The notes under the pieces: generated by a model
The model's database searches: none
Told to the model about the DNA's origin: nothing
Seen by the model: the letters and a program-made list of their open reading frames with translations, nothing else
Position numbers and translations under genes: made by a program
Assembly (NCBI RefSeq): GCF_026230105.1
Contig: NC_079476.1
Location: 10,244,709-10,308,708 of the forward strand
From: Diorhabda sublineata
Taxonomy: Eukaryota; Arthropoda; Insecta; Coleoptera; Chrysomelidae
Direction of reading: 5' to 3'
DNA length: 64,000 nt
Shown: positions 34,332 through 45,048 of the stretch, in pieces
Layout of the letters: each line of letters starts with the position of its first letter
How positions within the stretch are numbered: the first letter of the stretch is position 1

Positions 34332-34623
34332 TTTGGCAAATAACGACAGTCGGTTATATAAGCTAAAAATCATCACAATCCAAAATCACTGGCACAAAAC
34401 TGATCTCTAAAATTTAGCCTCAATTTTGAAAATTAGTTTCTCAGAGGCGATAACATGTTATATCAATTTGTAGCACCTTTTGGTGCTACAGCTATATATA
34501 GCTATAGCGGTAAGGCGAGTGGATTCTGGAAGAAAATGGAAAACATGTGCCATTGATGAACGCTTCATTATCCTGAATGTTTACGAAATCGTAGATCTAT
34601 AGCTGTACATACAGCTTCTACTA
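34332..34623. repeat. Right arm of the second long inverted repeat
   Basis: Inverse of 32484-32761, with about ten extra bases near 'cactggcacaaaactgat'. It begins 40 bases outside the right end of the DD41D element. Confidence 0.85.
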
Positions 34624-34759
34624 ACCATAACTAGGATTAAATCATTATTAAATTGAGAATTGAAATGAACGACTTGTCCTCAAGAAAGGTTTACATAGGA
34701 ACTCCAGCGACTTCACAAAGTCATCACATTTACATTTAAATTGATTGCTCCTTTCAGTG

Positions 34760-34900
34760 AAATTGGTATTGAGCAAATATTTCGGTTCGCTTGCAGTCCT
34801 GATCTCAATTCAATTGATCAACTTCATGAGTTGGTATTCAAATTAATGACGATAATTGTCGATGCTGCACCGACTGAATGTAGTAATTTTCACGGAAGAA
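34760..34900 (+). pseudogene. Possible Tc1-like transposase C-terminal fragment
   Basis: A short plus-strand translation reads 'FACSPDLNSIDQLHELVFKL', close to the W..(Q)SPDLNPIEHLWD.L block of Tc1-like transposases, followed by a few more codons. Too short to be sure and without ends. Bases 34915-34945 also share, in inverse, 'aaacatttgctgctaagaaa' with about 16070-16090. Confidence 0.35.
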
Positions 34901-36924
34901 GGTCAGTCTAGACATACTTTCTTAGCAGCAAATGTTTAAACAAGTTTACGGTTCAATGTTATTCTTCTGTACACCGGTTTCTAGCAGTTGCACTTCACAG
35001 GGTGTTAAAGAGTAACTTTGTCTTATTGTTTGGAATAAATCTTCATTAAAAAAAACAGCCAATTTTTAGTGATCACTTTTTGTGTGTATTTTAACCTTAC
35101 CTCAACGAAGGTTAAGTGTGAATAAGACATCATTTATGATTGATTTTGTTTTGTATTAGTTGATAAATAACTGAAATTTCGGTCTAAGTATTCTCAATAC
35201 CATAAGTTAGGTTATAGTAGGGTATTTTGAAATTTATCGAGCTTGAAAATTCGATAATAGTGGCGACACTTTGCATTCCGTTGAGTACTTCCTACTTGTA
35301 TAAGTCTTTTATACAGTATCTGTATCGATCAGTATATCAGAATAGGGAAAAAACTCAATTTTTATGATTTAATGATTCTGCATATATTGAAACTGGGAAG
35401 AAGACTACATACAGATTTTGTGAGTTAGAGCAGGGAAAAGAGGAAACATCTATTCACCAACACCAAGGCTTGTTAACTGGGAACGTACTGGAGTGAATAG
35501 GAAGACTCACCTAAATTGAAGTTGGCGAATCTTCTAAAACTTTTGAGAGCTTCAGGAATGAAAAATCTAATAGTTTCAGAGACAATTCGTTGAAAATGAG
35601 TACAGTAGGGTATAATATCTATAAATATCTGAGTCTCAGTGACTCGTTATATAATCACCGTATGTATACGTCTAATATACTAAGGTCAAGTTTATAAATA
35701 ACGTATTTTTAAGATATGGTTGAAAAATGAACTTAATATCATATTTAAAGGGTAATAGCCCCCTTAGGAATAACATTGGGGCAGAGGATATAGGGTTAAC
35801 ATCTAATAGTAGTTTTTGTCTAGTAAGAGAAGTTCTGTTCTATAAATATTGTGATTAAATTACACGAGATGCTACAAAATCACCAAGTAGAATTAATCTC
35901 TCCTTAAAATTATACACGTTCGTTGGTTGACAACCAACCTTAACATGTCGGCGAGAGAGGAAATGAACAAGTGTTACGTATCAATATTGTTCTTCCCATT
36001 AGTATTTGAATAAATGATTACAATGAGTGAAAGACGTAATTTGAACTATAACGTGGACCATGAATCTTTGCACTTTGACATTGCATTGAGAAGAAAATAC
36101 ATTGTATCCGATAACTGTTTATGCAAAATAAACGACATAAAATGAAAATTTATTTCTTAAAAATAATATCGTTCACGTCTTTGTCACCTCGCCGCTTCAC
36201 AGTGGAGGAACCAATATTTGAAATTTTGATTTTGCCCATATATTTCCAGTTAATCTGTTCTCCTTAGTTTCTATTATCAATGTCCATCGTCAATTTTTTT
36301 TCTAATTGAAAATATCCATATCCAAAGTGAACTTATTCAATTGTATGACGTGACATCAAAATTAACATGTCACATCACTGAAGAAGCAGGAACATTTTGC
36401 ATGACTTTTTTTTGACGTGTTATTCGATCAACAAAATTTCATTGTTTAAACCGCAATGCTAATAGCTATGATTCACTTTTCAGCAAAATTCTTCATTGAT
36501 CCGTTTACTTGTGTCACGGTCTCTTTACTTCTTCTCCGTGAGTGCTCTGACTGTTTTTGTTAAAAGTCTCCGTAATAATCATTATTTTCTGAAACTGTGC
36601 TACCCAAAACGCGCGTTATTCTCTCATGGAGCGAATTAAATTTCCTAGAGGTGATGAACCGTGCGAGAGTAACACAGTTCCCTTCCCCTGCGCGGCGTCT
36701 ACGCTAGATAGGTTACAAAAGTGGAAAATGTATATCCCACACTATATATACTTGGCTTGTTCTGTTACGCAAGAACCAGTTTCGTGCTAACTATGAAATA
36801 TGTTGCAAATTCAATTTCACCTATTGACACAAGGGATGTCCTTCCACTTGTGTGACTGGAATAAATTTGCACAATCCATACGAAACAAACGCATAGTACC
36901 ACACCTGTATAGAAATAGAAATAT

Positions 36925-36926
<2 letters not shown>
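34901..36926. other. Spacer; one locally GC-richer segment
   Basis: No recognisable coding sequence. Bases 36530-36720 are less AT-rich, with 'acgcgcgttatt' and 'cctgcgcggcgtctacgct', followed by 'ctatatata' at 36743-36751 and 'accagtttcgtg' about 30 bases later. This could be a TATA promoter with initiator, but no gene follows within view. Confidence 0.35.

Positions 36927-36963
<37 letters not shown>
36927..36963. repeat. (AT)n microsatellite
   Basis: About 18 TA units, adjoining the GA-rich tail of the retroelement that follows. Confidence 0.95.
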
Positions 36964-36968
<5 letters not shown>

Positions 36969-36977
36969 CTTATAATT

Positions 36978-37660
36978 ATAGAGAGAGAGGAGAGAGAGCT
37001 TTATTGTCCTTAGGAAATTTTATCGACAAAGCAACACAATTTTATATTAGATAGTATAAAAATATAAAATAACAATTTGACTTAATATAGTAATTATAAT
37101 ATATATCAGGTATTTGTCAATCTTCGGTACTTATATATATATTTGCCATTTTCAATAACGAAAGTAGCTGATTGAATAATTTTCTGGCATTGAAGATGAT
37201 GGAGATCAGAAGTGGATATAGTTAAGTAAATGTTCAAATCCTTTCTTCTAGTACAAACAAACAGATTCTAAAATGAAAAGAGCAGGGAGAGTTAGAATTT
37301 TCTTTTTTAGAATAGAATTCGCAAGGCGTGATACTACTCAAGCCAAAAATATAACAAATAGTTCTTATTTGTTATTTAAAGTGTAAACTGCAAGACACAC
37401 AGAAAGGCAAATCATACGAAGATGCGATTCAAACAACGAGTAGTACGTTGATAAAGCAGTTCGAGAGTTGTTCAGACACAATTTAATCACAAAACAAGTA
37501 GAGGATAATTTTTTGCCCCGCTTTCTACATGTACAGACCACTGAAGGACACCGTCAATATGTAGACCAAGAAACTTCGAATTTGAGAATAGTATTAAGTC
37601 ACTGTTGAGATTTAGATTTGGTGAATCTCCTTTCTACGATAAAACTAAAGTTTGGTAATC
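36978..37660 (-). pseudogene. Non-LTR retrotransposon 3' end, sister of 29040-29700
   Basis: Shares with 29040-29700 the end 'gagctttattgtc' next to a GA-rich tail, 'ataaaataacaatttgactt', 'gtagctgattgaataat' and 'ctacatgtacagaccactga'. On the minus strand it gives 'FLGLHIDGVLQWSVHVES', the LG..ID..L.W..H block after the reverse transcriptase. Frames are broken throughout. On the minus strand the 3' end carries 'ggacaataaagctctctct', a probable polyadenylation signal before a (CT)n tail. Confidence 0.6.
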
Positions 37661-37768
37661 GTCGAAGACTTCTTGAAGTTTAACCGGGTCCTGCATTTAT
37701 TTTGCTTATTCTATTGAAATCCGGCTAAACCCAAAATCACTTATAGGTTTTAATTTTTATCAAATATA

Positions 37769-38330
37769 CTAGCGTTCCCGACAGACGTTCTCCTGTCCCA
37801 CGTCTTGTACGTAGAAGCAAGAATTAAAATTACGGATTTTACGCAAAAACAATTTTGATCGAGATGTGTTTCCAGCTAATAGCGTTTTCAAAGTTTCTGG
37901 TGGCTGATTTGGTGATGGCAGTGAAATTTTTCCAGATGCGCAACATAAACCGGCCAATTCACCTTTGTATTTGAAAGCATGACATATTGACATACATTGT
38001 TCATACTACCAATCATGATTAGCGAATGTGATGAATAGTTTATTTCAGGGTCATATTCAAAAGCAAGGCGATTAACGATGCTCGTGCCAGTGTTCGATGA
38101 TTCGCTGTCACTTATTTACTCTGTGAGCGTGGGTCACTCGTTGACGCGCCTCTCGTTGCCTTAATGTATTAGCACGAAGACGTTGATTGCTTGCTCTGAA
38201 TTCTCATTTTCACGTGATTTTGCTATTTTTTCTCTTACATTGACATTAGTTGTCAAGTGTTCTTCTACTGTTCTGTTCAGAACGTCGCCAATATTTCTTG
38301 CTCTTCCGCGAAGACGTAGCAAAAATACAC
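37769..38330 (-). pseudogene. Helitron Rep/helicase protein, N-terminal remnant
   Basis: Minus-strand translation, with shifts, gives a Arg/Glu-rich leader ('NTLRQREARQRVTHAH' near 38155-38110), then 'FEYDPEINYSSHSLIMIG', then the open frame 37769-37993 with 'CHAFKYKGELAGLCCASG', 'PPETLKTLLAGN' and 'FLRKIRNFNSCF'. This is the conserved region before the Helitron_like_N/Rep domain: a CxxC zinc-like K(F/Y)KGE..G.CC block, then a P.P..L..LL motif. Directly after NSCF the frame enters the element's 3' end, so the Rep and helicase domains were deleted in one event. Confidence 0.75.
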
Positions 38331-39025
38331 AACCAATGTAGGTAACTTCTAAAAATGAAAGTTTACAGGCCTATACAAATATCGTAATTATAATTTCATT
38401 TCTTAGTTTTGTATATTCACTATTTCCAGAACAGTATAATTCAAAATAAGAGATAATTTTGAAATTGTATCTCTGTTACGATAGTTACGCAGGTTAGGAA
38501 AATTTTATGAAAAATTATGTAAAATATGTATTTCGAAACAGGAACAAATTTCAAAATAAATAGTTTTAAGTAATATCTGTAAGAAGAAAGTAATAGATGT
38601 ACCAAAAAGTGACAAATGTGTTCAGTCGAACTGTTCTCTATGAATCGTCATTCAGATATGTATCGTATAGAGTAGCATAGCAGTATGAATGTGTGGACAC
38701 TATACGCCATACACATGAAGTCTATAGTCTCCATGGTTTAGACTATACTTATGCTAACTTATAATATGATATCAGTGCCATCTACCAAGCGCAACTGAAA
38801 CTCAACTATAATTTTGAATATCTGACTCGACTGCAGCGCAGTCTGCCGGAATTCTATGAAAAACGTTCTAACATCAACAACAATTTAAAAATAATTTATA
38901 AAACATTATCTAGTTGGTTGAATTGTGAATCTAAACCATTCTCGAACCTCTTTGATTACACATAAAAAATTTCATCAAAATCGGTCTAGTCGTTTAGAAG
39001 GAGTTCAAATATATATATAATGATT
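37769..39025 (-). mobile_element. Helitron, internally deleted
   Basis: On the minus strand the element starts near 39025 with 'gaactccttctaaacgacta' followed by 'gaccgattttgatgaaattt', a 5' sequence I associate with insect Helitrons. It ends at 37769 with CTAG followed by T. Seven bases before CTAG is a hairpin: stem 37780-37784 and 37793-37797 (GACAG/CTGTC) with an 8-base loop. This is the classical Helitron 3' signature. The coding part between is cut down (next entry). Rolling-circle replication by the Rep/helicase would have moved it; only the N-terminal edge of that protein remains. Confidence 0.8.
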
Positions 39026-41319
39026 GTACACACACAAAAATGTCCATCATTTAAATTAAACTCTGATACAAATGTACGTAAAAACGATGCGTCAATGCAC
39101 TATAAAAATTTATTCATATCACGTAAACTCTATAATTATTTTAAAATGGTTTTTTTGAGTGTTATAAACCGATTGACTAACTGAAGCAGATGTTCACTTC
39201 TTATTAACTAGCGTTGAATTGTATCAATCCGCTGCTATTGAGTAGTAACAAGATATCTCCTATAGATTTTGATTGAGATAAAAATTTTAAGTAAATTCTG
39301 CTCTAGAATACAATGATTGTTCAGCTTAGATAGAAATCGAAGATGAAGAATAAAGTTTCAAATCGAGTGAATTCTAAATCATCGATATTTCTAGTTTCTA
39401 CTATTAGGTATTATTTCATTTTTTTAAACTTTGTTTTTCTGGTAACTATATTGAATTGTTAATAATAATAATAAACGCATAGAATTGTTGAATGGTGTAA
39501 TGTGATTTTTCGAGATGTATTATACATTGATGGAAATTGCAGTATAATTATTTTCTGGAAGTGACATTTATCATGAGAGCAAGATTCAGGTTTAATATGC
39601 CCTTCTCTGGGGAATTATTAAGATGACGGACAGACTACGTATACTGAATCCATCTGGATATTGTAAATATTTGTTCATTTTCTATATAAGCTGGGAACAT
39701 CAGAATTTAATCAGTTCATGAATTCGAAATTCCAATGAAACATTTTTTAACAGAAACGAATAAAGACGACCACCTGATTCAAAATTTGTACATACGCAAA
39801 TTTGTGTATGGTCTATTTTAAAATTAGTTCTCAAAGAAACTACAAAATCGATTAAACCAAAGGCTTTAATTAACCTTTTTGTTCGGAATGCTGTGGATAT
39901 TTGCTCAAATGTGACACAGCGAATATCCAAATTTATGGCGGCCGTCTTAAAGCATTCGCCTTTTTCACATATTTATCGAATCAATAATTCTGAACAAACA
40001 GAAAACAAGCGTGTGTTCGTGTGTGTGTGTATTCAAGTACGCAAGTAATAGTTTTGAGTTCTTATCAAAATGAATAGAAACATTTCAGCATTATTTTAAT
40101 CGATAACGTAATTTTCCTAAAGGTTTTGAGCCTATTATTAATTTAATTCAATGATATGAAAATCTATATACAAGATGTTTCAACCATACAAACATTTATT
40201 CCTAATTGTCCACATTCTAATATAAGGCTATTATTAATTCAAATTTTCGAAATTTAGAAATAGAATCAGAAATTTTGCTTTATCATTTTTTGAATGAAAT
40301 ATTTCCAAAAATCCTTTCTTTGTATTAGACTCTGTTTCAAGAAGTAGGAAAATTTACATCAAATACGGGAAAATGCACGACTCTCATGGAAAAACAGAAA
40401 ATAGTAGAACGAATTTTGAAAAATATTGGAAAATTATGAGGAAGGTGAAGAAAAAATATACACATATAATCCGGCAAAAAACTGGTATGACCAGGAATGA
40501 GAAGGATAATTAAACTGAGATAAATAATAGTTTATAATTTATTTAAATCTTTCTCGAAGTTGGTCACAACGCCCTTTTATGGGAGCTGCAGGCCTAAGAG
40601 GGGGCGGTATGAGACCCAAGAAAAGATGGAAGCGTTGAAGAAACTTATGGGGTGATTTGTAATTTAGTGTGGGTAGGCACTTTAATTTTTTTAAATTCAT
40701 CAAATTGCTCAACAGAAATTTTATTTATTTAGGTACTCATTTATATATTTCTTATATCTATCCTGTTTGAATGAAAACTAAAAATTTTTAATACGAGTTA
40801 GTTTCCCGCGGAATCGTTCCTGCATAATAGATATAGAGATTTGATTATCCGTTAAAAATGAGATGTTTTTCTGGATAAAAGTAGTCTATCACTCTTTGGT
40901 CTTTCTATTCCCATTTCAAAAATCATTCTAATCCATTGCTTCGTTACGAAATGAAAATAGACACACATAAACAAATAAAAAGGAAACAAACAACTTTCGC
41001 ATTTTAATAGGTATTAGTACAGGTAATTTTCGTAGATAATAGACCACGACCAATAATGTCGTTACAACTTTCTGTTAAATAACGCGATTTGTGCAATCCT
41101 GTATCAATTGTCATTGGTTGGTTCATAAATTTGTTCAGTACGATTTTGCGTCGAATTAGATAAACAAGTTTATGCATATAAGTCTTATTCTTGTCGGTGC
41201 TCACTGCATTTGTGATGCTATATAAAAGAATGTACTATTTATTTTCTTTTCATTTGTGGTGTTGCACGTAAAAAATAAGCAGTACTTATGCTCAACACTC
41301 ACTTACGTATTTTTGAAAG
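39026..41319. other. Spacer, nothing recognised
   Basis: Short frames 39700-39930 and 41004-41204 (minus) have no recognisable content. A short GT run lies near 40010-40030 and AAT repeats near 39460-39475. The piece 40550-40670 is less AT-rich ('ggagctgcaggcctaagagg') and unassigned. Confidence 0.4.
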
Positions 41320-41329
41320 TAAAACTGAA

Positions 41330-42780
41330 TGCCAGAAGTAAAAAATAAGATACCGCAATTCTGTGCGGAATGTATTAAATAAGGATTCATTGAAAACCCC
41401 ACAGACCCATCGTTGCCTTTGTGTGCCTATGCCTAAAAACATTTTCGAATGAAGCTATGAAGCCTTCAATACTGCAAGATCTTTTAAATAAAATGTATCC
41501 AGAAAAGAAAGGTTTTGAGCCTATCATTATTACCTTCAGTAGCTCTTAGCTGGCTGTTTAGCAAGATTCCGACGGATTTCGAGCTTTGTACAATATTTCT
41601 TTATCAATTACACAAAAAGGCCAACCACACAACATAGGAAAAGAGTTAATTTTGCCAGCAGCAATTAATAACTACTCTGTTCCATAAATCGGCGGTAGAT
41701 ATTATCCGAAACATTTCACCAAGTAATAATTCTTGGCAAAGACAAATGATATTGGTGGAAACCTTAAAGAATCATTGTGCAATCATCTGAGGACTAGTAA
41801 ATTTTCAATTGTTGCTGTCTCACTTGAGGTTTATCAAAGATGAGAAAATATGTGAAGAACTATTTTTTGCTAGAAATTTAAAGACCAATACAAAAGGCGG
41901 AACCAAATTCAATGCATTGAAAAAGTTTTGTGATGAGAAAAAAAATCCTTTGAAGATCATTATAGCTATGACAAATTCCAGATGTCCTTGCTTTACATTT
42001 CGTTATTCATCGACAACATTTGGTTGCTAATAATTCGAGTGATCGCATATTTCAATCACTGAAACATGTCAATGAGGCAGTCTATAAAATCAGCTCTTTG
42101 AATGTTAAATTGGCTATCAAAACTCGATTTTACAACCTATTTGACTCTGTGAAGTTCTTAGAAACCAAAGATAAATAATTGCACAACAAACTCATCACAT
42201 CAAAGAATGATATAACTTATATGATAGACATGTATAAATTGTTCAACTTTATGAATCTCCAACTGCAAAGTGATGAACTAAATTTATTTGGAACAAAAAA
42301 TGTTGTTGCGGCTTTCGCAGTCAAACTTCTACACAAAAAGAATTTTCTGAATTTATCAATATCCTGCAGTAACGATGACTTTTTTGTAAAACCTCCAAAT
42401 TGACTTCTTCGAATGATACAAGCACATTTGGAACCAGAGGTGGAATCCGTTTCCAAGTGTCCACACAGCAATATTGCTTCAGCTGCAAGGATTGACAACG
42501 AACGAGGAATAAAGAAAAATTCAAACATGGCTCTCAAGAATTTTGGCTACCAAAACCAATACTGCAGTTGTGGATTGTGGTAACCGTTCAACGATTCTTA
42601 ATAGCATTCCTATCGTGATATTTAAATGAACGTTGACTTAGTGCTGTCGCAACGCTGCTTACTACAAAGGTAAATCGTCTGCTCGTTTCTAAACGTGGTG
42701 ACTGTGTGGTGTCTTGAGTAAATTTGAACCTGACATCAACAAACTTTTTAAACAGCATCAGATTCATCCTTCACATTAGT
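41330..42780 (+). pseudogene. hAT transposase pseudogene (ZBED5/SCAND3-like branch)
   Basis: Successive plus-strand fragments follow a hAT protein in order: a BED-finger remnant with 'VCLCLKTFSNEAMKPSIL' near 41430-41480; 'ISLSITQKGQPHNIGKELIL' near 41595-41655; 'DNLKESLCNHLRTSKFSI'-like sequence near 41760-41805; 'RFIKDEKICEELFFARNLKT' and 'FNALKKFCDEKK' in the frame 41809-42030; 'HNKLITSKNDITYMIDMYKL' at 42180-42240; and a C-terminus with 'LTTKVNRLLVSKRGD'-like then 'KFEPDINKLFKQHQIHPSH' words near 42660-42778. The DDE core residues are not traceable. Stops and shifts are frequent. Clear terminal repeats were not found. Confidence 0.75.
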
Positions 42781-43584
42781 TTTCATATTCAAATCGATTG
42801 TTCGTGTTATTTGAAATACTATAAAGTTGTATTACAACAATCATTTTGATTTCTAACTGGCAAGTATGGCAGAGTTAACTTGAGACTGAGCGCTCTTATG
42901 TACTACCTACTCAGATATCAAGTTAACCCGCCAAGTTAACTTTTGTGGGTTATAGAATAGATTTTTTGGACCACCGCCCATGATGCAACTGTTTTGAAAC
43001 AAAAGTTGCTAACCAGTTTATCTTGCAACAGTTTTGCAATAAAAATAATACTTTTGATCGCAAACGGATCCGATTCTTAATCAGTATTTAATCAATTGGT
43101 GCAGCTGTTAAACGTAATTTTTCAATGTATACAGACTCAGATGAAGACGACGTCATTGATTATTATCAATAGCGCAGACAATGCAGGGTACAGAGATAAT
43201 TTTCGATCAATCCATACCTAAGTCAAAATGTGATCTCTAGAATCTTCGTCGCTGCACAAGAACTGTCAGATAGACAGATAGAACGTTTATAAATTTTTAT
43301 CGAATTTTGATAAGAAGCTGCTTTTCGATGACCTATTTTGAAAAAAGCAAAATAAACATGCGATAAATTCCACAGTTGTAAGCAAGATCCAACAAATTAT
43401 GTCCTAGAACTTGATAGTTGTAAATTTTCGATGGAATCATTCAATTCAGCTTGATTAATTTTCTTGGAGAGCTTTACTTCAAAATCACTTTCATTATCAT
43501 CTGATATATTTTGACTAAAATGGAACAAATTGGATATGGAAGATCTTTCGAATATGAAAAGCATTAGTAATATACGGAACATCT
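42781..43584. other. Spacer, nothing recognised
   Basis: Some non-AT-rich patches but no frame or repeat I can assign. The minus frame 43397-43660 crosses the left end of the next element and is not treated as a gene. Confidence 0.35.
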
Positions 43585-43592
43585 GCATATAC
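43585..43592. repeat. 8-bp target-site duplication, left copy
   Basis: 'gcatatac', identical to 45041-45048 on the other side of the hAT element; 8 bases is the hAT standard. Confidence 0.9.
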
Positions 43593-43849
43593 CAGAGGTG
43601 GGGAACCGTTTTACCATTAGAGGCCACATTTAAATTGGGAAGCAATAAGAGAGGCCGCATAAGCTGATTGACCTAAGAAAGTGACTTTTGTGAAATTATT
43701 ATAGTTTTTCTATAGATTCAACAATTTATTGCATTATATAGAAAAAATAAAATATAATACTATAAAATTTTAAATACGATATACATATAAAATAATATAA
43801 AAATATTATAAAAAAATATTTTTTGATTCACTAAGTTAGTGACTCATTT

Positions 43850-44600
43850 GGCTTTGTTTTTTGTTTGACAGTGATTGTATATTTGGATCAAGCTTCGTAA
43901 CACACAGCTTTAATTGATCCTCTAAATGTGCATCTGTAATTTACGTTCTTAAATTTGTTTTTATTTTTGACATGAGAGAAAATGTTGTCTCGCAACAGTA
44001 GGTACTTCCGAAGCAGGGAAGTAAACGGCGAGTATGTTCTTGAAGTCATGGATATTCAACAGCATTTTTCCAGATTTCTATGGAATCCTTCTTAGTATTA
44101 AAAAGGGATTTGACGATACTATTTTCCCCTAAATCAATCAATTAACTTCATTTGTAGTTCTGCAGGAGCCTCGGATATATCTATTAAATGTGGTTCAAAT
44201 GCCAGTTTCATAGCAGGAGTGTGCTCGTCAAAATCAGAAAATCTATTAGTATACTCTTCTATTAAACAATCCAAGACACCTACATAATCAAAGAATATTT
44301 TATTTTTACAGTTCTGCTCATTTAACATTTTAGCTAGTTCCGGGAAGTATTGTGCAGATATTTCCGATCGACAAAGCAATGTTTTGAAAAATGATAATTT
44401 TTTTCTAAACGCTTGGATCTTTTGCCACATTTCATAAATATACCTCGTTTCACCTTGCAGGCAAATATTTAAATTGTTTTGTTTTGTCATCATATCAGAT
44501 AAAAATACAAGGTTTCCGAGAAATACTTCATCTGATAGATCACATTATAAAACCAACATTTCGGCAATACTCTGAGAAAAGCATAATTGATTTCTGGAAT
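43850..44600 (-). pseudogene. hAT transposase C-terminal part (GTF2IRD2-like branch)
   Basis: The frame 44134-44493 encodes 'LNICLQGETRYIYEMWQKIQ', then 'AFRKKLSFFKTLL', 'FPELAKMLNEQN', and a C-terminal 'DISEAPAELQMKLID', the layout of hAT transposases related to the GTF2IRD2 and ZMYM-type proteins, where a LN..LQG segment precedes the dimerisation region. Downstream, after a frame break near 44130, the minus strand continues with 'NSIVKSLFNTKKDSIEIWKN' and 'LPCFGSTYCCETTFSHVKNK', the hATC block (S.Y.CE..FS..K.IK). No BED finger or DDE aspartates remain. Confidence 0.8.
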
Positions 44601-44811
44601 TCTGAAATCTCCGAATAAATAATTTTTCTCTTACCTGGAAATTCTACAATTTCTTAACTCCCAATATTCCTTCTAAATAAAAAAAGAAAAAAGAAAAAAA
44701 TAAGAAAAAACACAAACACATATAAGCCGGCTTTTTTTTCGGTTAGTTCATTCTTATTGCAACTTGGGGGCGCTGAAAACTGTTTAAAAAATTAACATTG
44801 TCCAAGTCCAA

Positions 44812-44873
44812 GTCTGAAACGGATGGTCTGTGGGCCAGAGCCTCGCTCATGCGTGCTTGGATCCGTTTCAGAC
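44812..44873. repeat. 13-bp perfect inverted repeat in hAT 5' region
   Basis: 'gtctgaaacggat' at 44812-44824 and its exact complement at 44861-44873, with a 36-base loop of higher GC. It lies in the non-coding 5' part of the hAT element and may be a subterminal transposase-binding or regulatory structure, by position only. Confidence 0.75.
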
Positions 44874-45040
44874 TAGTATTCTGACGTCATGTTACAATAT
44901 GACTGTCTTTGACGGGATTTTTTGCGCAACTCTCATGGCGTTGATGTACAATAGTTGTTTGAAACGAACTCTACCATTTTGTACTAGGTGGCAAAGGGCC
45001 GCACAAGAACCTCGTGGAGGCCGCAGGTTCCTCACCTATG

Positions 45041-45048
45041 GCATATAC
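45041..45048. repeat. 8-bp target-site duplication, right copy
   Basis: 'gcatatac', identical to 43585-43592. Confidence 0.9.

Larger units (their letters stand above)
43593..45040 (-). mobile_element. hAT element with intact ends and perfect target duplication
   Basis: Left terminus 'cagaggtggggaacc' and the complement of the right terminus 'cataggtgaggaacc' match at 13 of 15 positions and have the CAGNGGTG hAT form. Both are followed by GGCCGCA-type words further in. The element is 1448 bases, shorter than an autonomous hAT, and holds only the C-terminal part of a transposase on the minus strand. The 5' part (44640-45040) is non-coding, with a 13-base inverted repeat. It is an internally deleted copy whose borders are still exact. 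Confidence 0.9.

Noticed and set aside
36800..37054. Plus-strand frame of 84 codons
   Set aside because: Runs through the (AT)n tract into the antisense of a retroelement tail.
40010..40030. Short GT run considered as a feature
   Set aside because: Too short and interrupted to be informative.
42217..42537. Minus-strand frames of 106 and 67 codons
   Set aside because: Antisense of the hAT pseudogene at 41330-42780, which has the family resemblance.
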